Shown in pieces: positions 36,643 to 45,742 of a stretch of 64,000 nucleotides of DNA. The translations under genes were made by a program, and so were the position numbers. This DNA is from Crocinitomicaceae bacterium TMED114 (GTDB lineage: Bacteria > Bacteroidota > Bacteroidia > Flavobacteriales_D > Sanyastnellaceae): positions 25,318-89,317 of the forward strand of contig NHFP02000003.1 of the NCBI GenBank assembly GCA_002172485.2, given 5' to 3'. A model generated the notes under the pieces. That model searched no databases. It was given only the letters and a program-made list of their open reading frames with translations, and was not told where the DNA came from. Position 1 is the first letter of the stretch. Each line of letters opens with the position of its first letter.

Positions 36643-38244
36643 TCAGAGGAGGTAATCCATGCTGGAGAACGTGGAGTGGCGGCCGGCCACAACGCCCTCG
36701 AGCGTGTTTTTGCGGCCCTCGCCACAGGCGACCAACGTCCGAATGCTGAACGACCGCAGTGCGGCCCGCACACTCAGTGTGGCCACTGCGCTGTCCTTTC
36801 GGCCGGTGAACGGCAAGGCGTCCGGACCGCGCTGGCAGCTGGCGTTGAGATTGACGCGGCAGACCTGATTGACCAGCTGGTCGATGACCGGGCCCATCGC
36901 GGCAGGGTCCTGCGCGAAAACGCTGGCCTGCTGGCCGTAGTCGCTCTCGGCGATGTCCGCCATCACCTCCTCGAGGTCTTCGAATTCGATGACCGGGCAC
37001 ACCGGGCCGAATTGCTCCTCACGGAAAATCGCGGTGTCGCGGCTCGTCGGGAACAGGATGGCTGGGAAGAAAATGGCACCAGCGGTCTCGCCGCCCTTGG
37101 AATTGACCACCTCGGCCCCCTTCTCCACGGCTTCCGTCACGTAGGCCTGCATCGCTTCGACCTTGCCGCGCTCCGGCAGCGGGGTGATCATGGCGTCACG
37201 GAAGGGCAATCCAACGCTCAACGCATCGGTGGCGGCGGCAAACTTCTCGAGGAATTCGCGCCGGACGTACTTGTGCACGTAGATGACCTTCAGGGCCGTA
37301 CACCGCTGGCCGTTGTAGCTCCAAGCGCCCTTGACGCACTCCTTCACCGCGAGGTCGAGGTCGGCGTCCGGGAGGATGATGGCGGGGTTCTTGGCTTCGA
37401 GGCCGAGCACCTGCCGCACGCGGTTGGGCTTGGGGTGCTGGGAGATGAGGGCATTGCTGGACTTGCTATTGCCAATGAGGGCGAGCACGTCCACCTGACC
37501 GGTTTGCATGATCGGCGCGGCCAGTTCCCGGCCCCGTCCGAAGACGATGTTGACCACCCCGGGAGGGAAGCAGTCGCGGAAGGCCTCGAGGAGCGGCGTG
37601 ATCAGCAGCACACCATACTTCGCGGGCTTGAAGACGGCGGTGTTGCCCATCATGATGGCAGGCAGCAGCACGCAGAAGGTCTCGTTGAGCGGGTAGTTGT
37701 AAGGGCCGAGGCAGAGCACCACGCCGAGCGGGCCGCGGCGAATCTGTGCCAGCGTGCCCTCCACGTTCTGGATGGAGCTTCCCTCGCGGTGCAGCTCCTT
37801 GTATTCAACGATGGTGTCGCGCAGGTATTGGACCGTGCGGGTGAATTCCTTCACGGCATCCTTCTTCCGCTTGCAAATCTCCCACATCAGCAACTTGACC
37901 ACCAGCTCCCGCTGTTCCACCATGCGATCGATGAACTTCTCCATCGCGGCAATGCGGTCCGCAGCCGGTATCGTCGGCCAATCTCCGCGGCCGAAGTCGT
38001 ACGCCTTGCGGGCGGCAGCCAAGGCCTCCAAGCCCTGCTCCTTCTTCAGGTCTGGTGCCGACCCGAGGTACACAGGCTGCTCCCCGCCATCGACGAGGGT
38101 GCGGATCGGGCTGTACACGTCTGCCCGGTCTCCTTTCCATTCGTGGAGCTTGCCGTCAATGAGGTACTTCGTGTAGTGAAGCGGTTCGGTGATGGCATCC
38201 TTGGGGTCGAGCAAAGCGTCTTGTGTAGGAATGGCAGGAGTCAT
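36643..38244 (-). CDS. gapN: NADP-dependent non-phosphorylating glyceraldehyde-3-phosphate dehydrogenase (ALDH11/GapN type)
   Basis: The 533-residue aldehyde dehydrogenase has the ALDH core: cofactor segment [20 protein letters not shown], Glu in [18 protein letters not shown], and the catalytic Cys in [13 protein letters not shown] near 312. Its C-terminal block [20 protein letters not shown] followed by [14 protein letters not shown] is characteristic of plant-like ALDH11 enzymes. These oxidise glyceraldehyde-3-phosphate straight to 3-phosphoglycerate, yielding NADPH without ATP. The ATG at 38244 (MTPAIPTQD) is used; the longer frame starts in non-conserved sequence. Confidence 0.9.
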   Translation of the reverse strand: MTPAIPTQDALLDPKDAITEPLHYTKYLIDGKLHEWKGDRADVYSPIRTLVDGGEQPVYLGSAPDLKKEQGLEALAAARKAYDFGRGDWPTIPAADRIAAMEKFIDRMVEQRELVVKLLMWEICKRKKDAVKEFTRTVQYLRDTIVEYKELHREGSSIQNVEGTLAQIRRGPLGVVLCLGPYNYPLNETFCVLLPAIMMGNTAVFKPAKYGVLLITPLLEAFRDCFPPGVVNIVFGRGRELAAPIMQTGQVDVLALIGNSKSSNALISQHPKPNRVRQVLGLEAKNPAIILPDADLDLAVKECVKGAWSYNGQRCTALKVIYVHKYVRREFLEKFAAATDALSVGLPFRDAMITPLPERGKVEAMQAYVTEAVEKGAEVVNSKGGETAGAIFFPAILFPTSRDTAIFREEQFGPVCPVIEFEDLEEVMADIAESDYGQQASVFAQDPAAMGPVIDQLVNQVCRVNLNASCQRGPDALPFTGRKDSAVATLSVRAALRSFSIRTLVACGEGRKNTLEGVVAGRHSTFSSMDYLL

Positions 38245-38370
38245 GCCTTGGAAACACAGGAGCACTGAAATGGTTCACCGTCAGCTCCCACCGGGGCATG
38301 GACAGCATTTTCGCCGTCATGTCGTGCGCGTCCCCTCGACCCCTACCTTGCACATCTTATTTCAGTACAC

Positions 38371-38562
38371 ATGCCCCAAGGAACGGTCAAGTTTTTCAAC
38401 GACGACAAAGGCTACGGCTTTATCACTCCCGACGAGGGAGGCAAGGACATCTTCGTCCACGTCAAATCCTGCAACGGCGACATCGCCGAAAACGACGTAG
38501 TCAGCTACGAAGTGGAGGAAACCCCGAAAGGCCTCAGCGCCACGAACGTCTCGGTCGTCTGA
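38371..38562 (+). CDS. Cold-shock domain protein
   Basis: A 63-residue single cold-shock domain with the RNA-binding motifs KGYGFIT (RNP1) and DIFVHV (RNP2). It binds single-stranded nucleic acid and acts as an RNA chaperone. A possible -7 box (TACCTTGC, 38343-38350) lies about 20 bases upstream, and a strong terminator follows, so it is a single-gene unit. Confidence 0.95.
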   Translation: MPQGTVKFFNDDKGYGFITPDEGGKDIFVHVKSCNGDIAENDVVSYEVEETPKGLSATNVSVV

Positions 38563-38582
38563 TCGTCACCTTCAACGAATTC

Positions 38583-38610
38583 AAAAAGGCCGGGGTGACC
38601 CGGCCTTTTT
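38583..38610 (+). terminator. Terminator after the cold-shock gene
   Basis: AAAAAGGCCGGG-GTGA-CCCGGCCTTTTT forms a perfect stem ending in a T-run. Confidence 0.85.
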
Positions 38611-38738
38611 CATACCCAGAAGTTGGGGAGCACGCTTCGGACCCAACCGCTCACAGACGGCCCTGAATAGAATCTCAAGCCACAAGCAGGAGCAACGCCA
38701 TCTCCTTCCGAACTTCACGTTGCGGAAACGTCCGTTCA

Positions 38739-38812
38739 GGTCCCGTAGCTCAACTGGATAGAGCATCTGCCTTCTAAGCAGACGGTTTCGGGTTCGAGTC
38801 CCGACGGGACTG
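38739..38812 (+). tRNA. tRNA-Arg (TCT)
   Basis: The 74-nt cloverleaf has acceptor GGTCCCG/CGGGACT (G-T at the end pair) and anticodon stem TCTGC/GCAGA with loop CTTCTAA (anticodon TCT). The T arm is TCGGG-TTCGAGT-CCCGA and the discriminator is G. Confidence 0.96.
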
Positions 38813-38998
38813 CAATTGCACTGCCGAAAGCGCAGTCATTGCTGGCAATTCAGCTTGCCCAAGCAATGATCAGCCACCAAAATCTCCTTCCACTTCATGT
38901 CCCCATTGGCGCCCTCCAACTGAATGGATGTCCACCACTCGCATTTGGATATCCGTACCGTTTGTGAGATTTTTCCTACGCAAATCAAACCACACCCT

Positions 38999-39772
38999 AT
39001 GATTCGTTCTACCCTTACCCTCCTCGCACTCGGCATGGCCTTTGCCGCCAGTGCCCAGCTCCCGTTCCGCTATGTAACCGTCTCCGAAGCGGAGATCAAC
39101 AACTTGGAAGGCAGCTTGGACCTGATTGACACCTACAAGTCTTACCTGCTCGCCGAGCATCCGCAACACGGCACCGACTGGAATTTCTACACCAGCAATG
39201 AAGGCCACGGGTACTTCGTCTTCAGCTACTCGGACCTCGCCGCGCTCGAAGCCGCCCGGGACGCGCAAAGGGCCGCCGACGAGGCCTTCTGGCAAGGCAT
39301 GATGGCCGACTCCGTGCGCGCCTCGAAATTCATGAATGCCGACCGTCTCTGGGATTGGACGAGGGCCGAACTCTACGAGCTCAAGCCCGAAAGCAGCATG
39401 CTCCCCACGGACATGGCCCAGCTCGCAGACAAGCCGTTCCGCCGCAACGTGGGCTGGCACATGAACGCCCCGGCCGATCAGGTCATGGCCATTTGGAACC
39501 AGATGCTCGCCCTCGACAAGGCCATGGGCAACGACCACATCTTCTTCCTTCTGGAAACTGTCTTTGGAGAAGACGCCAACTCCTTCTTCATCTCTGTTGC
39601 CGACACGGATGCTGCCGCTTACCAGGCACACCTGGCCGAGCGCGACGCCAAGCGGGAGGCCAATGCCGAATACCAAGCCCTGGCCACCCAATTCGCCAGC
39701 ATGGTCCGGACCACGGATGACGTTTACCTCCGCTTCCACCCGGAGCAGAGCCTCTCCCGCGCCTCCAACTGA
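38999..39772 (+). CDS. Secreted protein of unknown function
   Basis: The 257-residue protein has a clear signal peptide (MIRSTLTLLALGMAFAASAQ). The rest is soluble and rich in Ala, Asp and Glu, with helical stretches (LAALEAARDAQRAADEAFWQ) and a YLLAEHPQHGTDWNFY block. The internal similarity of two halves (DWNFYTSNEGHGYFVFSYSD versus DHIFFLLETVFGEDANSFFI) hints at a duplicated dimeric alpha-beta barrel-like fold, but no family was recognised. The start is chosen for the signal peptide; an upstream ATG at 38924 is in frame but extends poorly. A terminator follows. Confidence 0.75.
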   Translation: MIRSTLTLLALGMAFAASAQLPFRYVTVSEAEINNLEGSLDLIDTYKSYLLAEHPQHGTDWNFYTSNEGHGYFVFSYSDLAALEAARDAQRAADEAFWQGMMADSVRASKFMNADRLWDWTRAELYELKPESSMLPTDMAQLADKPFRRNVGWHMNAPADQVMAIWNQMLALDKAMGNDHIFFLLETVFGEDANSFFISVADTDAAAYQAHLAERDAKREANAEYQALATQFASMVRTTDDVYLRFHPEQSLSRASN

Positions 39773-39796
39773 GTCCGTCTCATCCGCATGGAAAGA

Positions 39797-39816
39797 GGGG
39801 CTTCGGCCCCTTTTTT
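39797..39816 (+). terminator. Terminator GGGGC-TTCG-GCCCC-T6
   Basis: A UUCG-tetraloop hairpin with T6 follows the secreted-protein stop. The same 26-base core including CATGCC after the T-run recurs at 40517-40542. Confidence 0.85.
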
Positions 39817-39975
39817 CATGCCCCAAGCAGCGCCGAAACTCGAGGAGACCCACACAAAACCGTCCTTCCTGCCGGCGACAAATCGTGTCCTTTGAACACG
39901 TCATTCGTGACAACCTGTTGAGATTGAGCCACATCCCCTCCCTTTCATGGTGCAGATTGCTCGAAATTTTTCATC

Positions 39976-40491
39976 ATGAAAAGAATCATTACCCTTTTCC
40001 TCGCAACGGGGCTTTTCGCCTCTGCTTTTGCCCAGGACGCCATGCAGCCGCAGGGATCCTGGTACCTCGGTACGGCTGACGCCACCGACATTTTCCGTGT
40101 GTTCTCCTCTGAAGGGATGAACATGAACGCCACCATCGGCTACGCTGTGGCCGACGACATCGTCGTCAACCTTGGTGTGACCACTGCTTCCTCGACGCTC
40201 ACCGTCGACGGAGGGGAGGACATCACCTCCAGCGCCAGCAGCATCAACGTGGGCGGCCAGTACTTCTTCGGCGACAACTTCTACGGTGGTCTCGGAGTGT
40301 CCGTGGCCTCCTCCGAAGCCACTGGCGAGGATGAGACGAGCTCCTCTGCGTTCAGCCTGGGACTCGGCAAGTACATCCCGGTGAAGGACATGTGGTACGT
40401 GTCGCCTTCGATCAACTACAACTCCTCCACCCTGGACGAACTCACGCAGTCCGGTGTCAACATGGGCATCAGCTTCGGTGCGCGCTTCTGA
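39976..40491 (+). CDS. Outer-membrane beta-barrel protein
   Basis: The 171-residue protein has a signal peptide (MKRIITLFLATGLFASAFAQ) and alternating strands typical of a small eight-strand barrel (MNATIGYAVADDIVVNLGVT, SINVGGQYFFGDNFYGGLGV, FSLGLGKYIPVKDMWYVSPS). It ends in the aromatic residue of NMGISFGARF, as barrel proteins usually do. It resembles OmpW/OmpA-type small barrels of Bacteroidota; no specific function is visible. Confidence 0.85.
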   Translation: MKRIITLFLATGLFASAFAQDAMQPQGSWYLGTADATDIFRVFSSEGMNMNATIGYAVADDIVVNLGVTTASSTLTVDGGEDITSSASSINVGGQYFFGDNFYGGLGVSVASSEATGEDETSSSAFSLGLGKYIPVKDMWYVSPSINYNSSTLDELTQSGVNMGISFGARF

Positions 40492-40512
40492 GCGACGCCA
40501 ATACAACTCGAG

Positions 40513-40536
40513 AAAAGGGGCTTCGGCCCCTTTTTT
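40513..40536 (+). terminator. Terminator GGGGC-TTCG-GCCCC-T6 (second copy)
   Basis: This has the same hairpin and flank as the terminator at 39797. The T-run touches the stop codon of the convergent HAD-like gene. Confidence 0.85.
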
Positions 40537-41273
40537 CATGCCTTCGAGGAGACCGACGGGGAGCGGAGGAGGTCGGCGAGGTCGGTCATCGAGTGGAAGG
40601 ACTCGAAGGCGGGTTCACCAAGTAGCTCCTCGGATTCGGCGTCGCCGGCATCGCGGATGAGGATGCGGTCGCAACCGAACAGCGCCGCCGGCAGTGCATC
40701 GACCGGTTGCGCGCCCACAAACACCCGCTGCTGGCCCGATTGGAACTCGAAGCGTCCGAGCAGATCCGACAGGATGTCGTCCTTGGTGGCTGCGTGCTGG
40801 CCGGTCACCACCTCATCGAAGAGCGCATTGGCGTCCCACCCCATGCGCTGCATCAGCAGTCCATACGTGGTGTCGTCCAATTCGGAAAACAGGCCCACGG
40901 GGTGCCCGGCGCGCCTCAGCCCAGTGATTACATTGGCTGTGCGGGGGGAGGGAAACAAGCTCGAGCTGAATTGCACGAAACGCCCCACCACTTTTTCGAC
41001 CATCTGACACAATTGCGTCATGCGGTCTTCGTCCGCTTCGGGGAGGCCCAATTCATCGCAGTATACCGTTCGGACCGCTTCGGGATACGGCTGTCCGACA
41101 GCGCGGGCCGCCACGTCTTCTTCGAGGTGAAAATCCATGGTCCTGAACGCAGCCGATACCCCTTCGTGAAGCGCCCCCTGCATGTTGAGGACGAGGGCAT
41201 TCAAATCAAATAGAATCACGGATGGCGCGCTCACGGAAGTCGATAGATAGAGAACTTCAAAGCTGGACGCCAT
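40536..41273 (-). CDS. HAD-like hydrolase with altered catalytic motif
   Basis: The protein has the length and order of a HAD phosphatase: FDLNALVLNMQG at motif I, a cap domain, LFSELDDTTYGLLMQRMGWD near motif II, GQHAATKDD and VFVGAQPVDALPAALFGCDR near motif IV. Motif I is normally DxDGT; here the second Asp, which acts as general acid, is Asn (DLN) and GT is missing. Phosphatase activity is therefore doubtful. The start may be ATG 41273 (245 residues) or GTG 41234, which places the strand I-L-F-D-L-N near the N-terminus as in most HADs. Confidence 0.72.
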   Translation of the reverse strand: MASSFEVLYLSTSVSAPSVILFDLNALVLNMQGALHEGVSAAFRTMDFHLEEDVAARAVGQPYPEAVRTVYCDELGLPEADEDRMTQLCQMVEKVVGRFVQFSSSLFPSPRTANVITGLRRAGHPVGLFSELDDTTYGLLMQRMGWDANALFDEVVTGQHAATKDDILSDLLGRFEFQSGQQRVFVGAQPVDALPAALFGCDRILIRDAGDAESEELLGEPAFESFHSMTDLADLLRSPSVSSKA

Positions 41274-41347
41274 GCCGAAATCCGGCGTGGTCTCAGGTTT
41301 AAGATTATATCACCCGAACCTCTTGTTTGCGTTGCCGCCAACCGGCG

Positions 41348-42511
41348 TCAAAAGGCCTCGCCGATGAAGAAGTAGACGCCGCGCCCTTCGCGGGTATAGG
41401 CGACGTCGAGGCGCGTGTAGATGTCCTTGTCCGGGAAGATGAGAAAGCGGAGGCCCGCCCCGCCCGTGGGCAGGAACTGCTGCCAAGAAAACGGGTGGTC
41501 GTCGCCATACACCTGGCCAGCGGCGAGAAAGGCGCTGGCACCGATGCGCTTGGAAAAGGAAAACGGCAGGATCCGGTACTCGACCTGGGCGGCGAGCAGG
41601 TTCTGATCGCGGTAGCGACCGAGGTAGTAACCGCGCATGAGGCTCTCCCCGCCCATCTGGCTCAGCATGTTGAACGGCGCCTCGCCCGACGTGAACTGGC
41701 CGTAGACCTGCGCGGCGAGGACGGTGTTCTCTTGGATCGGACGGTAAATGCGGTTGTCGATGATGTAGCTCGTGAAGTCGAAGTCGTTGCCCGCCCCGTA
41801 GCGGAGGAAGGCCCACTCGCTGTAGAGGCCCTCGCGGGGGTTCATTGCGTTGTGGATGTCGTCGTACAGCACACCCAAGCCGATGCCGAGGTTGCGCGAC
41901 CCCTCGGTGCCCACGGCCGGCCGCGTGAAGCCCGGCGCGGAGTCGACGTAGTCGATGCGGTTGAGCGCCTGGTAATCGAGCTCAAGGCCGACGTACAGCG
42001 AAGGCCACGTTTGGCGCAGCAGCCGCTCGCGGAGCAGGATGTACTCGCCGTCGATCACCGTCTGGACCTCCGACGGGGCGTCGCGGCCAATGCCGTAGTA
42101 GTACAACGGGAAGCTCTGGTAGCGGGCCCTGCCGTAGATGAACCACTCGTTCTGGTCAGTGTAGACCGTGTGGTCGAGCCACAGGCCGTATTGGTTCTCG
42201 AGGGTGTAGAAGGTGAACGCTTTGAGCTCGCTCAGACGGTTGCTCAGGTCGCGGTTGGCAGAGTACACCAGCAGGCTCGACACGCCGATTTCCCAGCTCG
42301 TTTCGGGCGAATAAGCGACCACAGGGTAATGGATCAGCTTCGGCGCCGCCGAATCCTGCCCGTCGCCGAGCATGCTCTCCAGGTAGCGCCGGATGAAGTT
42401 CTTGCGCTCGCCGTCCTCCTGCGCGGTGGCCTCATACCCAGCCGCGCAGACCAGGGTCAGGACCACAGTGAGGCGGGCTACGTGGGAGAAGAAGGGCATG
42501 GACAGGCTCAT
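41348..42511 (-). CDS. BamA/TamA-family outer-membrane barrel protein
   Basis: The 387-residue exported protein (signal peptide ending YEATAQ) is a 16-strand-type surface-antigen barrel without POTRA domains. Typical segments are GLGVLYDDIHNAMNPREGLY, VLAAQVYGQFTSGEAPFNML, a GESLMRGYYLGRYRDQNLL block (the conserved substrate-loop RGY), and the terminal strand GRGVYFFIGEAF. With no POTRA it is unlikely to be the assembly factor itself. The ATG at 42511 overlaps the upstream SRPBCC stop as ATGA. Confidence 0.85.
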   Translation of the reverse strand: MSLSMPFFSHVARLTVVLTLVCAAGYEATAQEDGERKNFIRRYLESMLGDGQDSAAPKLIHYPVVAYSPETSWEIGVSSLLVYSANRDLSNRLSELKAFTFYTLENQYGLWLDHTVYTDQNEWFIYGRARYQSFPLYYYGIGRDAPSEVQTVIDGEYILLRERLLRQTWPSLYVGLELDYQALNRIDYVDSAPGFTRPAVGTEGSRNLGIGLGVLYDDIHNAMNPREGLYSEWAFLRYGAGNDFDFTSYIIDNRIYRPIQENTVLAAQVYGQFTSGEAPFNMLSQMGGESLMRGYYLGRYRDQNLLAAQVEYRILPFSFSKRIGASAFLAAGQVYGDDHPFSWQQFLPTGGAGLRFLIFPDKDIYTRLDVAYTREGRGVYFFIGEAF

Positions 42512-43020
42512 CGGGACGAAGGGTCGCGGGGGTTGCCGAACCAGGGATGGTCGGGATGGTCCGTGCGGCGGACTGGTGTTCCGGTTTCGAGCCAATGGGC
42601 GATGCCCCCGGTGACCGCATCGAGATAGGCCTTCAATGGGGGCTTGACCTTCCATTGGAAAGCCACCCATCGCAACCAACCCGGCATGCGATGCAACAGG
42701 TCGGGGTGGACTGTGATGGAGAGGGACGATTGGGTGGGGCCGAGGGGTTCGATGTGCCATTCGACGCGGCTGCGGGAACGGCCCTCGGGACGACCAATCA
42801 ACAAGGTGTACCCTTCGCCTTCACGCCAGGCGGTGAAGTGGCGGTCGAAGGTCAAGCCATTGAGATAGACAATGCGGTCCTTCGCCCCAAGTCCCATCGG
42901 CCCTTCATGGGTGTGGGCCTCCACGTACGGGTGCGCCACGGCCAGATGCCCGTTCGCCGTCACTCCCTCCCACACAGTGGACGCAGGGACGTTGATGACC
43001 TTGGTAGAATTGACCCTCAT
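42508..43020 (-). CDS. SRPBCC/polyketide-cyclase-like protein
   Basis: The 170-residue protein begins MRVNSTKVINVPASTVWEGV, the first strand and helix of the SRPBCC (Bet v 1-like) fold. It continues with RSRVEWHIEPLGPTQSSLSI and ends in a helix. These domains bind hydrophobic ligands in a deep pocket. It overlaps genes on both sides (TGATG with the thioesterase, ATGA with the barrel). No specific ligand can be named. Confidence 0.8.
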   Translation of the reverse strand: MRVNSTKVINVPASTVWEGVTANGHLAVAHPYVEAHTHEGPMGLGAKDRIVYLNGLTFDRHFTAWREGEGYTLLIGRPEGRSRSRVEWHIEPLGPTQSSLSITVHPDLLHRMPGWLRWVAFQWKVKPPLKAYLDAVTGGIAHWLETGTPVRRTDHPDHPWFGNPRDPSSR

Positions 43021-43505
43021 CAGCGGTATCCGAAATCCGGTTCCAGCGGCTTGCCACTGGGCATGAACGTGCCCCGCCCTGTGGCCAGCAGGTGACCGCC
43101 CGCATCGAGCAGTTCCGCCTCGGCGACCAACATCCGTCGACCGCGGTGAACGATTTGACCGCGGCACTCTATGCGCCCCCCGGTCACGGGGCGGGTGAAG
43201 TTGAGGTTCATGGAGGCCGTCAGCAAGTAACTGTCTTCCACATGGACCTGCGCGGCGAAATAGGCCGCATCGTCCATCAACTTGAAGTAAATGCTGCCGT
43301 GGGCCGCACCCATGGCGTGGAATTGATTTCCGTCCACCTCGAGTGAAATGGTCACGGCCTCTTCCGTGAATTCTGCCCAAGTCGATGGATACATGGCCCG
43401 GTTGATCGGACACCCCAAATACATCCGCTCGAGTTTGCGGCAATGCTCCTCTGAAATGGCATGCTGATCCACCTCTTGAAGGTCTGACCGAGGAGGCGGT
43501 TGCAC
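43020..43505 (-). CDS. PaaI-type hotdog-fold thioesterase
   Basis: The 161-residue protein has the hotdog-fold signature HGSIYFKLMDDAAYFAAQ, with Gly/Ser of the HGG-type turn and a catalytic Asp region. LTASMNLNFTRPVTGGRIEC and AEAELLDAGGHLLATGRGTF follow. PaaI-like enzymes cleave acyl-CoA thioesters. It starts 24 bases after the DAHP synthase gene and overlaps the SRPBCC gene. A later ATG is possible because the first 17 residues look non-conserved. Confidence 0.85.
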   Translation of the reverse strand: MQPPPRSDLQEVDQHAISEEHCRKLERMYLGCPINRAMYPSTWAEFTEEAVTISLEVDGNQFHAMGAAHGSIYFKLMDDAAYFAAQVHVEDSYLLTASMNLNFTRPVTGGRIECRGQIVHRGRRMLVAEAELLDAGGHLLATGRGTFMPSGKPLEPDFGYR

Positions 43506-43529
43506 AAGGAAAAAAGCGGATCCGCGCCG

Positions 43530-44558
43530 TCACTTCTTCATGACGGCGTTCTGGATGCGGATGGACGCCTGGTGGACGGCCCGATAGACGTCGGCCAGAA
43601 AGCCTTCGTCGACGCCGTGCTCTCGCCCCTTCGCGAGGTTTTTCTCGAGCACGTCGCGCCACCGCTTGTTTTGCAAAATGGTCATGCCTCGCTGGTGCTT
43701 TTCCTCACCGATGCGGGCGCTGATGCCCATCCGGCGGGCGAAGAGCTCGATGATGGCGTCGTCGACCATGTTGATCTCCTGGCGCAGAGAATCGAGGGCG
43801 TCGTAATCGGCCCCTTCCTCCCGCATCACCAGCCCGTCCAGCAGGGCGTGGAGGGCGTCCGGCGTGAGCTGCTGCGCGGCATCCGTCCACGCGTTGTCCG
43901 GGTCGGGATGGGTCTCGATCATGAGCCCGTCGAAGGCGAGATCCATCGCCATCTGGGCGACGTCGGCGAGGATGTCACGCCGGCCGCAGATGTGGCTCGG
44001 GTCGTTGATGAGCGGGATCTCGGGGTGGGCGTTCCGGAAGTCGATGGGGATCTGCCACAACGGGGCGTTGCGGTAATAGTCCTGGCCATAGACGGCGAAA
44101 CCGCGGTGGATGGCGAGGAGATTGTTGATGCCGCTGCGGGACAGCCGCTCAATGGCACCGGACCACAGCGCGAGGTCGGGGTTCATGGGGTTCTTCACCG
44201 CCACCAGGATGTCGGTGCCGGCGAGGCAGTCTGCTAGGCGCTGCACCTGGAAGGGATTGGACGACGTGCGCGCGCCGATCCACAGCATGTCGATGCCGGC
44301 TTTCAGCGCCTCCACCACGTGCACCTCATCGGCCACCTCGATGCAGGTCTTCAGGCCGTATTTCTCCTTGACTTCCTTCAACCACGGCAGGCCGGTGCGG
44401 CCAACGCCCTCAAATGAGCCCGGTTGGGTGCGGGGCTTCCAGATGCCGGCGCGGAAGTAGTCCACCTTTCGGCCGGACAGGCCTTCGGCGGTGGCGAGGA
44501 CTTGCTCTCTGGACTCGGCGCTGCAGGGGCCGGCGATGAGGAGGGTGTCGTCTTTCAT
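43530..44558 (-). CDS. Bifunctional DAHP synthase / chorismate mutase type II
   Basis: The 342-residue protein joins two steps of aromatic amino acid synthesis. Residues 1-255 are a KDPS/DAHP-synthase beta-type barrel (LLIAGPCSAESREQVLATAE, FRAGIWKPRTQPGSFEGVG, VAVKNPMNP, PLINDPSHICGRRD). Residues about 260-342 are an AroQ chorismate mutase (LDSLRQEINMVDDAIIELFA, RRMGISARIGEEKHQRG). The fusion is common in Bacteroidota and allows feedback through the mutase. It overlaps the aminotransferase by four bases (ATGA). Confidence 0.94.
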   Translation of the reverse strand: MKDDTLLIAGPCSAESREQVLATAEGLSGRKVDYFRAGIWKPRTQPGSFEGVGRTGLPWLKEVKEKYGLKTCIEVADEVHVVEALKAGIDMLWIGARTSSNPFQVQRLADCLAGTDILVAVKNPMNPDLALWSGAIERLSRSGINNLLAIHRGFAVYGQDYYRNAPLWQIPIDFRNAHPEIPLINDPSHICGRRDILADVAQMAMDLAFDGLMIETHPDPDNAWTDAAQQLTPDALHALLDGLVMREEGADYDALDSLRQEINMVDDAIIELFARRMGISARIGEEKHQRGMTILQNKRWRDVLEKNLAKGREHGVDEGFLADVYRAVHQASIRIQNAVMKK

Positions 44559-45742
44559 GACGGGGACAATGCTATGGATTCAATGCGTTGGTGCGCCTCC
44601 CGAATGCGGTCGAGGGGCGTGCACAGGGACAGGCGGAGGTGCAGGTCGCCCTGGCGGCCGAAGACTTGGCCGGGCGTGATGAAGACGTGCGCCCGGTCGA
44701 GCAGGGCGTCGGAGAGGGTGTCGCCAGTCCATCCATCCGGCACGCGGGCCCAGAGGAACAGCCCGACCTGACCGGGGCGAACCGTACAGCCGAGGGCCTC
44801 GAGGAGAGCGCGGCCAGCGGCCTGGCGCACCGCGTATTCGGCGTTGGCCGGGTCAATGCCGTCGCTGCGCGTGAGCGCCTCGACAGCGGCGTCTTGGAGC
44901 GGGCGCCACATGCCCGAGGCGAACTGGCTCGCGATGCGGAACATCGGCGCGACGGCCTCAGGGGCGCCCACAGCGAAGCCAATCCGCGCGCCGGACATGC
45001 GGTGGCCCTTGCTGAGCGTATGCAGCTCGACCGCCCTTTCCGCGCCGGGGAGGGAGAGCAGGCTGAAGGGCTTGCCCGGATTGAGAATGCGGGCGTACGG
45101 GTTGTCGTGGACGATGAGGACGCCGCGCGCATTCGCCCACGCGATGACGGCGGTGAGGCGGTCGGGGTCCGGCGCCTCGCCTGTAGGCATGTGGGGATAG
45201 TTAAGCCACAGCAGCCGAACCGGTTGGCCCTGCGCTTCCGATGCGGCGGCGAGGGCCTCGAGCGCGGCGGGCTCGGGATGGTGGCCGTTGTCTTCGGTCA
45301 GGGCGTAGGGCACAGGGTGGCCGCCGGCGAGGCGCGTGGCCGCGGTGTAGGTCGGGTACCCGGGGTCGGGCACAAGGGCCGCATCGCCCGGATCGAGGTG
45401 GGCGAGAGAGAGGAAGCCGCAGGCCTCCTTGCTACCGAGCAGCGGGACGATGCCTTCCACGGGCACCTCCACACCGAAGTCGCGGCACAGGTGCTCGGCC
45501 ATGGCAGCAGTCAGCGCGGGGATGCCGCGGTAGGGCTGGTAACGGAAGGCGCCCTCCTCCCCTGCTCCGCGGCGCACGGCGTCGACCACGGCGTCAGCGG
45601 GCGACAGGTCGGGGATGCCCACGCCGAGGTTGATGATGTCCTGCCCCTCGGCGACGCGCCGGCGGATCTCCGCCAACTTGCCCGCGAAGTAGTACGCCGT
45701 CAGTCCGGCGGCCCGCTCCGAGATGTGGACGTCTCGGCTCAT
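44555..45742 (-). CDS. PLP-dependent class I/II aminotransferase, probably for aromatic amino acids
   Basis: The 395-residue fold-type I enzyme has IINLGVGIPDLSPADAVVDA, PYRGIPALTAAMAEHL, NYPHMPTGEAPDPD (the conserved NPxNPTG region, here NYPHMPTG) and the PLP lysine in TLSKGHRMSGARIGFAVG. GLFLWARVP is the late substrate-contact strand. Between pheA and the DAHP synthase it most likely aminates phenylpyruvate or prephenate, but LL-diaminopimelate or aspartate aminotransferase activity cannot be excluded. The start MSRDVHISERAA overlaps the pheA stop as ATGA. Confidence 0.9.
   Translation of the reverse strand: MSRDVHISERAAGLTAYYFAGKLAEIRRRVAEGQDIINLGVGIPDLSPADAVVDAVRRGAGEEGAFRYQPYRGIPALTAAMAEHLCRDFGVEVPVEGIVPLLGSKEACGFLSLAHLDPGDAALVPDPGYPTYTAATRLAGGHPVPYALTEDNGHHPEPAALEALAAASEAQGQPVRLLWLNYPHMPTGEAPDPDRLTAVIAWANARGVLIVHDNPYARILNPGKPFSLLSLPGAERAVELHTLSKGHRMSGARIGFAVGAPEAVAPMFRIASQFASGMWRPLQDAAVEALTRSDGIDPANAEYAVRQAAGRALLEALGCTVRPGQVGLFLWARVPDGWTGDTLSDALLDRAHVFITPGQVFGRQGDLHLRLSLCTPLDRIREAHQRIESIALSPS

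Noticed and set aside
36676-38268. 530-codon plus-strand frame opposite gapN
   Set aside because: The minus strand encodes an intact aldehyde dehydrogenase with catalytic Cys and the ALDH11 C-terminal signature.
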